Below are positions 1 through 11,263 of a stretch of 64,000 bases of DNA, piece after piece. Numbering within the stretch: the first letter of the stretch is position 1; each line of letters opens with the position of its first letter. The DNA lies in NCBI GenBank assembly GCA_037044905.1, contig JBAOKB010000088.1, positions 1 to 64,000 on the forward strand, written 5' to 3'. The position numbers and the translations under genes were made by a program. The notes below the pieces were generated by a model, which did not search any database, had not been told where the DNA came from, and was given only the letters and a program-made list of their open reading frames with translations. This stretch comes from Hortaea werneckii (taxonomy: Eukaryota; Ascomycota; Dothideomycetes; Mycosphaerellales; Teratosphaeriaceae).

Positions 1-714
1 GCTTGAGAGTCACAGAACAACCGGTGTCGCCTGACTAGAGGAACACGCTCTGCAGTTGGCAAGCGTACACTTCGTCTGTGTCTGCCTCACCCATAAACGA
101 CCATTTGCTCCTACATTAGACCGGCGACGGAGACGCGACGTCTTGCAAACCTGGCTTCAGAACGCGAAGACCACGAATCTTCCTAACCTAGCTACCATCC
201 GCAGAATGCTCCAAAGTTGAGGCGAATGCGCCCCACAATGCCCAAAGCATCGTTCAGTATGTATGAATGGCACCTGTATCATCCACTTTACGTCAGAAGG
301 GGCTTGAAAGGAAAAGCCCACTAGCTAGCTGGCTCATCATTAGACTATTCACAAATGAACAAGCTCGCTGCAAGTCTGAGAACGGCATGTGTAGCTTCAT
401 TGCCTGTGATGGTCTGCCATGGAGTCATCACTGCGATGGAAGCTGACTATTAATCCATAGCTGTTTATATGCCTAGGCCCCTAAGATCACTTTCTGGAAT
501 GGATCGTTCTTTCTGCGCCTATCGCTTTCCTGATCTGCTGGCGTCCTATACGTATCCAAAACATAGGTAATCTTGGCCAAGTACGCGCATTACGATGGAC
601 TGATTGTACATCGGCTAGACTCATAGCGCCACTGTTGTGTTTGGTGTGTCGTCACAGGTACAGTCATCTAAAGTTACAGTGGCCATGCGAAACTACCTAG
701 GTACGCAGCATGCC
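1..714. other. Intergenic, no gene seen
   Basis: I see no convincing coding region or RNA gene here. It lies downstream of the kinase that ends at 715, so its right end probably holds that gene's 3' untranslated region. One copy of the palindrome TACCTAGGTA lies at 694-703. Confidence 0.5.
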
Positions 715-2034
715 TTAGTTCGCATCAAGCGCAGCGTCCCCCTCATCCGGGAGTCTCGCCACCACATCCTCGACCATTTCAATCAGCCGATCGATGTCGG
801 GTCTCTCAGACGGCTCGACCTTCAAGCAAGCGCGAACAACCTCCTTCACCGAGTCACTGGCGGCCGCATCCTTTTTCCTCTGGCCATCAGCATCGCTCGC
901 CCTCTGCTTGCCTCTCCGCGCTTCCGCGGGACCCTCGTCCGGGAACCGCCAGTCACCGCCTAGTACGCAGAGAGAAAGCGAACCACCTGTTTCTTCTGAA
1001 CGGGCTTCGAAAGGCGACTTGCCGATTAGACAGGCGTATAGCGTGCATCCTAAGGACCAGATGTCGACTTTAGTATCTATGGTCGTGTCGGTTTTCACGT
1101 CGAACAGTTCCGGAGCGCGGTATGGCATCGTGCTGTGCTCCGCTGCTTGATCTTGGATTTGTAGAGCCAGCGCTCTGCTTGTGACAGGCGTAGGTGATGG
1201 AGCCAGCGAGCCGAGATCCATGAGTATAGGTTGCGTACCAGTATCTGAGATCATGATATTGCCGGGCTTGATGTCCCGATGCGCATAGCTCCGCACTGCA
1301 CCAGCTGGAACACCATCCTGCGCCGCCATGATCTCGCCACCATTCTCCATTAGCGGCTCGTGCTCTGTCTCGTCCTCGTCCTCGCTGTGTTTCTGGGAGT
1401 GCCGCCTCCGGCCGGTGTTTGCTTGTACCGCTTCGTCTTCGGCTTCGCGATCGGCGTCCGCAGCTTCTATTCTGACCTTCTTCGCTTTTCTTCTGCTTTC
1501 TTGACCACCTGGGGCTCCTTGTACACGGTACTGGTGCATTGCCTTCAGCGCTCTGCAGACGCCGAGGAACAGCACCATCAGTCTCCGCTCCGGGAACCGT
1601 GCATGGTTGACCAAGTTCGCGTTGATCGCATCCTGTAGGTTCCCTCTCCGGTAGTATGGCAGCAGGATGTAGACCGTCTTTTCTCCGGCGCCGGCGCCAC
1701 GCTCACTCTCCACCGCGTGATCCACCGCGTGAATGATGTTCGGATGAGGCGCGAAGAGACTGTATGCTTCCACCTCCTTCAGCGCCTGGCTGACTGACTC
1801 CTGACCAAACGGACATCTAATCTTCTTTAAAGCATAAAGTGTAGGGTCGCCAGGTGATTGGACAAGGTAGACGTAGGAGAACCCGCCCTCACCGAGTAAG
1901 CGGAGGATCTTATACGATCGGCCATTGATACGGAGACTAGGCGTCGATGGGAAGCAATTGCAGCATTGACTTAGTTGCCATACCGCGTCGAGGATGTAGT
2001 GTGATAGTTGAGTGACGAGTGAGGGTTGTGACAT
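715..2034 (-). CDS. Env7/STK16-type serine/threonine protein kinase
   Basis: This is a single-exon kinase of 439 residues. The open frame runs 10 codons further upstream but opens with TTG, so I place the start at the ATG at 2034. The glycine-rich loop (GEGGFSYVYLV), the ALKKI lysine, HRDIKPGN, a DLGS in place of DFG, and an APE motif are visible. The cysteine cluster CCNC near residues 24-27, ahead of the kinase domain, matches the palmitoylated N-terminus of the yeast vacuolar kinase Env7 and mammalian STK16. The family acts on vacuole or Golgi membranes and in membrane fusion or trafficking. An acidic and basic low-complexity insert of about 80 residues (roughly 171-250) splits the lobe just before HRD. 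NAK-family kinases are the main alternative, but the cysteine cluster favours Env7. Confidence 0.88.
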   Translation of the reverse strand: MSQPSLVTQLSHYILDAVWQLSQCCNCFPSTPSLRINGRSYKILRLLGEGGFSYVYLVQSPGDPTLYALKKIRCPFGQESVSQALKEVEAYSLFAPHPNIIHAVDHAVESERGAGAGEKTVYILLPYYRRGNLQDAINANLVNHARFPERRLMVLFLGVCRALKAMHQYRVQGAPGGQESRRKAKKVRIEAADADREAEDEAVQANTGRRRHSQKHSEDEDETEHEPLMENGGEIMAAQDGVPAGAVRSYAHRDIKPGNIMISDTGTQPILMDLGSLAPSPTPVTSRALALQIQDQAAEHSTMPYRAPELFDVKTDTTIDTKVDIWSLGCTLYACLIGKSPFEARSEETGGSLSLCVLGGDWRFPDEGPAEARRGKQRASDADGQRKKDAAASDSVKEVVRACLKVEPSERPDIDRLIEMVEDVVARLPDEGDAALDAN

Positions 2035-3533
2035 TGTTGCACGACTTGCTTCGTGTGGGTTCAATCGTAGGTCGGTGTCCGAAATGCGGGTATGTTCAGG
2101 ATATCATCGCAACGACGCGCTCAATCCGTTCACGTCGATATGGCTGTTTTGTGACTGTGTTGCTTCTGTGCACATGGACATCAGCGGTGGTTGCCATTGA
2201 GCTTGAGCCCCATGGGGCTGGGAGCAGCTGGATGTCAGAAGTGCCTCAGGCACGGAAGCATGCCCTCCAGCTCCAGGGCCGGCAACCGATGGATCCAAGT
2301 TGGAACTTCCAAGGTTGAAAACAGCGAGCGCTCCTCCATTTCTTCACCAGATAATCCTACGCATGCTTCTATATGGAAATCTCGAGAAAGAGAGATGAAT
2401 ATTTCTCGGTAATAGCGCAATAAGACTACTCTGCCTTCTCTACTGCTTTCACATATGGTACTAGAGGGGACCCTAGAGTAGCAAGGGACACCTCTTGAGT
2501 GAGATGGCTACATTGACCCTGGCATTTGGGCCAAGAAATCTGTTTGAATCACCACCCGCTAGAAAGCATTCTATCTGAATGTAAGGACAGCAGTGACCTC
2601 GACAAAACATAGACTTCGAATTTCGATTCTCCTCCAAACATCATGCTTACTTCCGTACGGCTGATGCGCCCTCTTCCCAAGTCTCTCGGACCGCATACGC
2701 CTCTTGGAAACCGTCTTATTCTCCTTCATGGGTGAAAAGCCGCCGCAACGACGGTTGGAACACATCTCCGCTGAAAAGCGCCGAAACGATCAGAACATGC
2801 ATTGTTTCTTCGTTGCTTTTAACTGCGTTCTCCTGTCCCTTACAACCGCACGCATATGTCTGAACCAGCAAAGCCATGTTTGATTAATCACACGCTCAAA
2901 TGACTCGTCTCGTTTCCTCAGGCTTTGTGGGCCCATATTGACGCCATTGTTACAGTGGCGTACAGTGCCTTGCATGGCATATCACAGGCCAGCCTGAAGT
3001 GTTATATCCAAGCACAGATGATTCACAACACTCTTTCGACTGGTGAGAATTGTACTGTAGCATTGCTAGCCTCATCATTCTTTCTACCACCATCCAGTCT
3101 ATCAAGCATAATGCTAATGAATACACTTACTCTCGTGCTTGAATGCTACAGTCCAAGGTTTTCTAAATCCGCTTCGCCGTCCATCTGCCGATTTATCTCA
3201 CAGCCAAAAGCCACTTGTCTCAGCAACCTTCTTCGCAAAATCACCGGGGCGCTCTCATCTAGGCTGCGGATGAGGCTTGATGCTCACAAGGACAAGCGCA
3301 CGGGATGTCAAGTCTTGCATAACGATCGAGCATGGGTCTGAATATATTAGAAGCAAGCAATACCTCCTCTGAGGGGTACTTTCCCACACATCCCTTGGGA
3401 ATTTGTCTGAGTCGCGAGCGCGTTGGTGTTGCAGCTTGCATTCCAAAGCCGGTCCAGAACAATCCGACTTGCCAAATCTCAAGATTTATAGAAGGAACGA
3501 CGGGGCGAAGATTGGGCCTTGACATTTGTGGCC
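2035..3533. other. Intergenic, divergent promoter region
   Basis: The stretch lies between the divergently transcribed kinase and chitinase genes. It has several short open frames on both strands but none with recognisable protein features. It presumably carries both promoters. Confidence 0.5.
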
Positions 3534-4724
3534 ATGAGATCCATTCTTTTGCTCGCTGCGGCCGGTGGGGCTACGGCGGGATTGCTGCTCAACTCGGTGG
3601 ACAATGTGGTCACGTATTGGGGTATGCAAGCTGAGAGCTTTGTACTGTCGAAACAGACTAACATTTGCAGGCCAGAACTCGTATGGACAAGGTAGTGGCG
3701 GGTTGGCACAACAACGACTGGCGGCATACTGCGCAAGTAAGTCAGCATTTTTATCGATGTTGAGCAATTGAGACTGACCAGACCAGATACCGATATTGAC
3801 GTGATACCGATGGCATTTTTGTATCAAATTACTACTGGCATAGGTGGACAGCCAGTCGTGAATTTCGCCAATCAACAGAACAACTGTACTACATTCGATG
3901 GCACCGGTCTGCTAAATTGTCCTGAGATCGCTGAAGATATAGTCACTTGTCAGTCGAAGTATAAGAAGACCATTCTTCTCTCTGTTGGAGGGGCAACCTA
4001 CACAGAGGGTGGCTTCGCCAGCCCTGATATTGCGAAACAGGCCGCTGAGAAGATATGGGCGACATTTGGCCCTAAGCAGGACGAGTCAACGCTTCGTCCT
4101 TTCAACTCAGCCGTCATCGATGGTTTCGACATGGACTTCGAGACGACAATGAATAATGCCGCGCCTTTCGCGAATACGCTGCGGGAGTTGATGGACCAAG
4201 ACACAACAAAGCAGTACTTCCTGACTGCTGCGCCTCAGTGCCCGTACCCCGATCTCGCGGACAACGAGATGCTGAATGGAAGTACTTACTTCGATGCCAT
4301 CTTCATTCAATTCTACAACAACTACTGCGGAGTAAACTCTTTCGTCCCCGGCAGCACAACACAGACAGACTTCAACTTCGAGACCTGGAATAATTGGGCG
4401 AGGACGGTTTCCGCCAATCCAGACGTGAAGGTTCTCCTTGGAGTACCGGCCAATACTGGTGCTGCCGGGACGGGGTATCTGCCGGTATCAAGCCTGGGAC
4501 CCATTATCGCTTACTGCAAGCAGTTTCACAGCTTTGCAGGTGTCATGATGTGGGATGCAAGCCAGGCGTATGCCAATATTGGATTCTTGACAGGCGTGAA
4601 AGAGGCGCTCCTTTCTACAACAAGCACCCCAACAAGCCCGTCGACCAACGCCACAGCACCTATTGGCACATATACATCCACATCAAAAAGACGTATAAGG
4701 AGAGCAGTGCGAATGGATGAATAG
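3534..4724 (+). CDS. Class III GH18 endochitinase, secreted
   Basis: The model joins 3534-3621, 3671-3736 and 3787-4724, giving 363 residues. Both introns are about 50 nt, start with GTATGC and GTAAGT, and keep the frame. Residues 1 to about 16 form a signal peptide (MRSILLLAAAGGATAG). The first splice rebuilds the family's YWGQNS strand, and the GH18 catalytic motif DGFDMDFE is intact at about 163-170, with the last Glu as proton donor. SVGG, the substrate-binding strand typical of GH18, lies upstream. The enzyme should hydrolyse internal beta-1,4 bonds of chitin outside the cell or in the wall. The catalytic domain is followed by a Ser/Thr/Pro-rich tail and a short basic end. A cryptic donor near 4690 (GTATAAGG) could replace the last residues, so the extreme C-terminus is uncertain. 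Confidence 0.92.
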
Positions 4725-5010
4725 AACTTATCTAGTTATCAGTTTCGAAAGGAATGAGTGAACAAATAATATGACGGATGTATTTCTCAAGGAGATCTGC
4801 ACTGTCCTCGCGTTCCCAGTGGTGTGGTGGCGCGTCTGAGCAAATGCAGGGACCACTGTGCATCTTCATCGCCCGCTGTGCTCCAGGGCTGCTGGGTGAT
4901 GCCAGACCATCACACTGACGCCGATGTGACGATATATAACCCATTTGCAAGATGGTGCATATAACAGCGAGATCTCATTCGACTCGTGCTTGGAAGGTAG
5001 GAGAACATCA

Positions 5011-6295
5011 ATGATGCAGCCTTTTCGCCGTGCAAGCCTTTCAGCGACCCGCATGGTGGTACGCCACCAGCGACACATTGTGACCTCATCTCATTGCAGA
5101 ACAAGCACCATCACAGCGAAATACATTGGGTCTTTCCCGACGCAGGTTGCTTCTAGAGGCAATATAAATTCATCGAGAAGACCAGACCGTATCAGCGCTC
5201 AGTTCAGCACTTCTACTACGAACAACATTCAAGCACAAGGCAGTTCAGGAGAAACAAACATGGCATCAGACGACGCTCGTGTCCAGAACAACAAGGACTT
5301 CCAGCTCAATGAGCTTTTCAATGTCAAGGACAAAGTTGCACTGATCACCGGTAACCATCCCACGTTCGCTGTATTGAAATTCAGCTAACAGAAGTAAAGG
5401 TGGCGGCTCCGGCATTGGATTGATGTACACCCAAGCCCTCGCAGTCAACGGAGCTAAAGTCTACATCTGCGGCCGAACAGGCGAGAAGCTGGACACGGTA
5501 GCCAAGACCTACTCGCAGGACATCCCGGGCTCCATCATCCCCATCACGGCCGACATCACGAGCAAGCAGGAGATCCAGAAACTGTACGACGAGCTGGAGA
5601 AGCGCGAAGGCCACCTCGACATCCTCGTCAACAATGCCGGGATCATGAGCGACAAGACCATCACGACCGAAGCGCAGACTCCCGAGGAAATGAAGAAGAA
5701 CATGTTCGACGACGACAAGAACTCCTTCCAAGACTGGGACGACATCTACCGCACCAACGTGTCGCAGTGCTACTTCATGAGCACCTGCTTCATCCCGCTG
5801 CTGGCCAAAGCCACGCAGCACACGCACGGGTACTCCGGCACCATCATCAACGTGTCGTCCATCTCAGGTCAGGTGAAGACGTCGCAGCACCACCCTCAAT
5901 ACAATGCGTCGAAAGCGGCCTGTATCCACCTTACACGTATGCTGGCCAACGAGATCGCGCAGAACGGGATCAAGATTCGCGTCAACACCATCGCACCGGG
6001 CGTCTTCCCTTCGGAGATGACGGCGGGATCGAGCGCAGCCAACCAGAAGTCGGCGGTTCCAAAGGATAAGTTTGAGAATAAAGTGCCGGCTGCACGACCT
6101 GGGAATGGTAAGTCTTTTCTTCCCACCGGACGACGTGCTTCACGAAGTCTCTGTAAGGGACGTCATGCTAATGATCTTCGCTTCCTAATAGATCGGGATA
6201 TGGCTTCCACGCTCCTCTTCTGCGCCACGAATACCTATCTCAATGGACAGACGATTACGGTGGATGGTGGATACACCCTTGCCGCTGGCATGTAA
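5011..6295 (+). CDS. Short-chain dehydrogenase/reductase (SDR), possibly mitochondrial
   Basis: The model joins 5011-5350, 5400-6107 and 6192-6295, giving 383 residues. The first splice completes the cofactor motif TGGGSGIG (residues 113-120). NNAG (191-194), the SSIS serine and Y-x-x-x-K (Tyr281, Lys285) complete the catalytic set of a classical NAD(P)H-dependent SDR. It resembles fungal proteins usually labelled RhlG-like 3-oxoacyl-ACP reductase; its substrate cannot be read from sequence. Two starts are possible. The ATGATG at 5011 adds 83 residues that are rich in Arg, Ser and Thr and nearly free of acidic residues, like a mitochondrial presequence. The ATG at 5260, in a good context, gives a 300-residue cytosolic form. 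A TATAAA at 5163-5168 would suit the short form. I chose 5011 because the frame stays open and the composition is non-random. Confidence 0.85.
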
Positions 6296-6945
6296 AGGAT
6301 CGAATATATGATTGTACGACCAGCATGACAGGAAATTCGAGTATGTAGTATGCTGAGTATGTAATAATGCAATTGCATAGGTTTACGGCGTAAATACGTT
6401 ATGATCTCAGACTAGACTTCCCAAGGTATTTACCAATTTGATAATCGGCAATTCGGAAGGAACTCGAAAACCCTCATCTGCCTTTCTCGTAACCACCATC
6501 CCTTTGCTGTAGTTCCGCCTGCCTATATGCAAGCGAACGGAGGACGAAGTTGGAGCCTGTAGACGTCCTGTCTCCAAATCATTTGACTTCGCCCTTTTGC
6601 TTCGTTTCATTCTGTAAGACGCGTGGCGGGCGAGATTGCCGTCCCTGCAATCTAGAAAGAAAATGGAATGATAATAGCCTTTTCCTTTCCCATCGTACAA
6701 GCATATCTCTTCCAAGAAAAGCTTCCATCACGGCCGTTGAAATCACAACTCTCAATAAGGAAAAGAGAGATTCTGCCGTTTCTTCGTGGTTACTGCGCCA
6801 GTGAACGCCTCGCTAAGCCTCTTCTCAGCTTCCTCAAGACCCCAATCTTTGTTTTCCCGGCTGCCCGCCTCCCATAAATTTTCCAACACTGCAATGCCCT
6901 GTAAGAATAAACCAGAACGGCAAGCATCGCCATCCATTCCTTCCC
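6296..6945. other. Intergenic between convergent genes
   Basis: The dehydrogenase and adenylate kinase genes converge here, so the stretch holds both 3' ends. I see no further gene or RNA. Confidence 0.5.
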
Positions 6946-7840
6946 TCACACCTGATTATACTTATACAACGGGCCCGCCCCGAACCTCTTCCCAAACTCC
7001 TCGTAAATCTGCGGCGTAATCTCATCCGAACTATTCCCCTCGACGCGCCACAGCACGCCCATACGATCGTAGTGCTCGAGCAAAGGCGCGCTGTTATCCT
7101 CGAAACTCTTGAGGCGCTTCTCCCAGACCTCGGGCTTGTCGTCGTCGCGCTGCATGAGGGGCTCGCCGGTGATGTCGTCGAAGCCCGGGTTCTTGGGCGC
7201 GTTGAAGGTGGTGTTGTAGACGCGGCCGCTAGGGGCGTGGATCCAGCGGTTGCAGATGCGGTCGATGACGATGCTGGCCGGGGTGTGGATGTGGATGACC
7301 ATGTTCATGGGGAGTAAGGCGGCGAGTTGCTTGGCTTGGCTGGCGGTGCGCGGGAGGCCGTCTAGGATGAAGCTGGCGTTGGCGTCGTCGCTGTATTCGT
7401 ATTCGGCGTCTTCGATTGGCGGGATCGTGGTGGGGAAGTCGGTTTCGGTGCTGCTTGGGGTGAAGCCCGTTGCGACCGAGTTGACGGTGAGGGGCTGGAA
7501 GCCACCTTTGGGCATGAGCCAGCCGCGGGTGGTGAGGGCGTTGCGAATGAGACGTAGGATCATCGAGTCGGGGACGAGGGCACCGGTGGACATGAGGTGC
7601 TCGGCTTGGATGCCTGCAGGGTTCATACAATGTCAGGGCTTTGTCGATGAGTATACACATATTGTGAGGATGCTTACCGAGTGGGGTACGCTGTCTAACA
7701 TTCTCGCGCAATAGATCGCCAGAGGAGATTGCAGAGAGCTGTGGGAAGCGTTGGAGCATGCGCTCAGTCTGGGTTCCTTTCCCGACGCCTGGGGCGCCGA
7801 TAAGGATAATGCGGGCAGCGCGACGGAGGTGTTGTACCAT
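6946..7840 (-). CDS. ADK2: Mitochondrial GTP:AMP phosphotransferase (adenylate kinase 3 type)
   Basis: The model is complement(join(6946-7613, 7678-7840)) with a 64-nt intron, 276 residues. The P-loop GAPGVGKGT is at 15-23, followed by the AMP-binding SSGDLLREN. After the splice come the NMP-binding helices, then a Ser/Thr/Pro-rich insert of about 40 residues before DGLPRT (139-144, normally DGFPRT). The LID segment CNRWIHAPSGRVYN follows. The order and LID sequence match the AK3/Adk2 group, which uses GTP or ITP to phosphorylate AMP in the mitochondrial matrix. The N-terminus is short and basic with no long presequence, as is usual for AK3. The next gene is LETM1, transcribed divergently. 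Confidence 0.93.
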
Positions 7841-8815
7841 GCCAGGCGGATATTGTACCGACTACAAGGCTGACCAAGCCAAATAGTCTTCTCCCTTGAG
7901 ATCAAGATCTTCAGATACGGAGAGGCGTATGTACAGCGCAGCTAGGAATAGGCAAAATAATATTGTCGAGCGGTGCGGCTAATCGGACGGTGGTGGGATG
8001 GCGAGGGAAGCTGTCGGGACTAGATAGCAGAGATGATTGCGGGACAGCTCATAAGCTGGGAGGGAGGATTGATCAGGTGATGCCGAGGAAAGAAATATGG
8101 ACTATATTCAAGACAATCGAAGTGAACGCTTGCCAGAATAGCCGAGCCGGAACGGACGACTGGAGCAGTATACAGCAACTCGGTGGTTGAGGTGCACCTT
8201 CGGGGATCCCACTTGCTCGCTCACCTCCGCCTCCGTGTCCGACATCTCCAGACGCTCTGATCATTTCGCTCTCGGTACTCGGACTCTCGGAGTTTAGGAG
8301 GGCCAGAGATGCATCGCGGTAACGACCGCAAGGCTGACGAAACCTTTCCGCTCCTCCCGCTTACCTATCCCTAATGGAGATGTGGCCTTCACTCCCGAGA
8401 AGACGTGAGAATGAGACGGGACTTGCGGTTGCTCCCCAATCACGTCTTCTCAGACGCATGGCGATATCTCATGATTCTACGAATCGTGTATAAGACTTCT
8501 GAATTACAGAAGTTCATCGGTATGTAATAAATGAATATTCGGTGGCTTCTATGTAAAATGGCAGCGCAACCCACACCATCGGACTAGACACGCTACGGAC
8601 CGGATCTGCGCTAAGCCCCTGCCGATTTCTCCCACGCGAAGCTTAACCCGTCCCTCTAAACGTTTGCCCCGTTCATCCATCAATCTTTCTTCCCCATCAC
8701 ATCATCGACCGCGCCTCTATCGCCATCACTTCCCAGAGCATAGTCCCACCCTTCCGGTAACAGGCTGCCTTTTCGGCACTTCTCCAAACACCCGTTGTCA
8801 GCCCTACCCTCGAGC
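7841..8815. other. Divergent promoter region, ADK2/LETM1
   Basis: This roughly 1-kb spacer separates two divergently transcribed genes for mitochondrial proteins. Short open frames exist but have no recognisable features. The stretch from about 8640 to the LETM1 start is pyrimidine-rich (CCATC, TTCC, CCC runs), as expected of a fungal 5' leader. Confidence 0.5.
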
Positions 8816-10498
8816 ATGCTTTCCCGTCAAGCCTCTGCGCAGCTGGCGCCCCTGGTGCTCCGCAATGGAACCCGTACCGCCTTCCAGCGTGGCACTCGAT
8901 TCCCGCGATATGTCGACGCAGTCGCCTTATTAGTCCCGAGAAGAGCCTATCAGTCCGACACTTCCACCGGTCATGGTCCAGATGGTAACCACCCGCCACC
9001 CGGCTTCAACCTGGAACAGGCCAAACGGCCTCCACCAAAGGACCAGAGCGACCCAAAGGCACAAGCGTCAGCTACCGATAAGAAAGGCGGCGTAGATGTT
9101 GAAATCCCGACCAATGAGGCTACGGAGAGACCACCCACGCAGGCCGAAGAGGCTCGGACCCTCAGCGAGCTCGCGGATAAGAAGGCTGCCGAAGAGCGTT
9201 CCGAACACAAGAAGGAGGTGGCGAAGAAGGAAGAGAAGAAGAAGATGACCCTTTGGCAACGTGTCAAGCACGAGGCGCACCACTATTGGGATGGCACGAA
9301 GCTGTTGGCGACTGAAGTTAGAATTTCAAGCAAACTCGCTCTCAAGATGGCTGCCGGTTACGAGTTGACGCGGAGAGAGCACAGGCAGCTGCAGAGAACG
9401 GTACAGGACTTGGGCCGATTGGTTCCTTTCAGTATGTTCGTCCTGGTGCCTTTCGCGGAGCTGCTGCTGCCAGTAGCCCTGAAGCTTTTCCCGAACATGC
9501 TGCCTAGCACATATGAGGACGTCAAGAGCAAGGAGAACAAGGCCACTCGTCTTCGGACTTCAAGGAAGGAAGTCTCCAGTTTCTTGCGCCAGACTCTGAC
9601 CGAAAGCGGTCTGCCGATATCAGCGGCGACGACTCAGAAGGAAGAGTTTACCGAATTCTTCCGCAAGCTGCGCACTACGGGCGAAGCGCCCAGCAAGGCC
9701 GACATCATCAAGGTTTGCAAGCTGTTCAAGGATGATCTGACCCTGGACAACCTGTCTCGCCCGCAACTGGTCGGCATCTGCCGATACATGAACCTGAACA
9801 CCTTCGGCACAGACGCAATGCTACGCTACCAAGTCCGCCACCGCATGCGGCAAATCAAGCGTGATGACCGCGCCATCTCTTTCGAAGGCATCGACAGTCT
9901 CTCTGTTCCTGAACTACAGACTGCAGCAGCCGCGCGAGGCCTACGCACACACGGGATCAGCCCCGGTAGACTTCGGGATGACCTCCACCTGTGGCTGGAC
10001 CTCCGACTCAAATATGGTGTGCCCTCGACCCTCCTCGTCCTCAGCAATGCCTTCATGTACGCGCAAGGCAAAGAAGCCGAATTCGACTCCCTCCTCGACT
10101 CCCTACAGGCCGTCCTCTCCTCCATCCCTGAGGAACTCTTCCACGAGATCGAACTCGAAGTCCACAACGCCGAGGGCGCCGCAACGAACAAGCAGCGTCT
10201 TGAGGTGCTGAAGGAGCAGCAAGAGCTGATCCAGGAGGAGAACGAGCAGGCCGAACAGCAAGGCGGTCGTCAGGCACAGAGTGTAAGCGACCGCGAGGAT
10301 ATCGACGAGAAGGAAGAGGAGGATCGTCAGCAGGCTGCGTTGGCCAAGGGAGACAAGGAAGGCGCTGATGCGGTGACGAGCGAGAAGACGGCCGCCACGG
10401 GTGAAGATGAGGATGCCAAGTTGATGACCGATGAGGCGAAGAAAGATGGTGATGATGTCGGGAAGAAGGCTGCTGGGGCTGCGGAAACGAAGCAGTAG
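8816..10498 (+). CDS. MDM38: LETM1/Mdm38 family inner-membrane protein
   Basis: This is an intronless gene of 560 residues. The open frame begins at a TTG at 8795, so I use the ATG at 8816. The N-terminus is rich in Arg, Ser and Ala without acidic residues for the first 30 positions (RRAYQS near the end of the region), fitting a mitochondrial presequence. After a charged coiled stretch comes the LETM1 core: LWQRVKHEAHHYWDG, then GYELTRREHRQLQRT, then a hydrophobic helix around residues 200-225 ending in LFPNMLPSTY, the hallmark of the family. The C-terminal third is coiled coil and acidic, rich in Glu, Lys and Gln. Family members sit in the inner mitochondrial membrane, support K+/H+ exchange and volume control, and bind mitochondrial ribosomes. 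Close Mdm38 identity is likely, but the fungal Mrs7/Ylh47 paralogue is not excluded. Confidence 0.93.
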   Translation: MLSRQASAQLAPLVLRNGTRTAFQRGTRFPRYVDAVALLVPRRAYQSDTSTGHGPDGNHPPPGFNLEQAKRPPPKDQSDPKAQASATDKKGGVDVEIPTNEATERPPTQAEEARTLSELADKKAAEERSEHKKEVAKKEEKKKMTLWQRVKHEAHHYWDGTKLLATEVRISSKLALKMAAGYELTRREHRQLQRTVQDLGRLVPFSMFVLVPFAELLLPVALKLFPNMLPSTYEDVKSKENKATRLRTSRKEVSSFLRQTLTESGLPISAATTQKEEFTEFFRKLRTTGEAPSKADIIKVCKLFKDDLTLDNLSRPQLVGICRYMNLNTFGTDAMLRYQVRHRMRQIKRDDRAISFEGIDSLSVPELQTAAAARGLRTHGISPGRLRDDLHLWLDLRLKYGVPSTLLVLSNAFMYAQGKEAEFDSLLDSLQAVLSSIPEELFHEIELEVHNAEGAATNKQRLEVLKEQQELIQEENEQAEQQGGRQAQSVSDREDIDEKEEEDRQQAALAKGDKEGADAVTSEKTAATGEDEDAKLMTDEAKKDGDDVGKKAAGAAETKQ

Positions 10499-11263
10499 GT
10501 GTCGAAGACGATGATGCCCCGCTGTCTTTTCGCCTGGCTCTGCTACTGTAGCTTCCCTCATCACCCTGCGCATGGCGCTTCTATTTTGTAGTATAGATAA
10601 CTTGGAATCGGGGAAAGAGAGCAGGCCCAGGGAGGTTGGGTGATTCCTAATTTTTTCTTGCATTGTTGTTTGCATAGCGTGGGGTGTGGTGTGTTTTTTG
10701 AAAAGGGGAAAAAAGATGGAAGGGAATCTCTTTGGCGTTTCTGCTTTACGCTGTCCCACCCTCTCTCTCTCTCTCTCTCTCTCTCTCGACTTATGTGTTA
10801 GATTATCACAGTGGAATGGGGAAATGGATCGACTGGAAAGGAGCTTTCGTTGTTGTAGTTGATATATCAGTTATGGAAACCTCCTCGAGGACTCGCTGCT
10901 CAGCGTTGAGACTATCTTTTAATCTCATTTGTTATGAAGTAATGGGCAATTTGGGAGCATTCATGACCTTCTGTGCCTCTTCACACCCAACGATTGTAGA
11001 TCGAGTAGTCATGTAGTGTCTAATGACCCTCCACGCAGCGGGGTCCAGCCGGAGGCATCTTTCCCATTGCGGCTCGGCGGCAATTCAACCTTCGGAGTCC
11101 GCCCTCCGCTATCGCTGACCAAGCCCGCCTAGTTACTTGGAGATCGACGACATCAGCACCGCGAACGAGGTTGCATACCTTGTACACTTGCTCTTCTGAG
11201 CATGCAGCCTGTGTATCAACCTGGCGTCGAGCTCTCGCAGCTCACCGCTAGGTTATCAAACCC
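10499..11263. other. Intergenic between LETM1 and Ptc7
   Basis: The stretch holds the 3' end of LETM1, a (CT)n microsatellite at 10761-10787 and the promoter of the phosphatase gene. No other gene is visible. Confidence 0.5.
10761..10787 (+). repeat. (CT)n microsatellite, about 13 units
   Basis: An uninterrupted run of CT dinucleotides follows the LETM1 stop by about 260 bases. Such tracts vary in length between isolates. Confidence 0.97.

Noticed and set aside
7229..7840. 203-codon frame overlapping the adenylate kinase gene
   Set aside because: Its first 54 codons are the real exon 1. The rest reads through the intron and shifts frame into an Arg/His/Pro-rich shadow.
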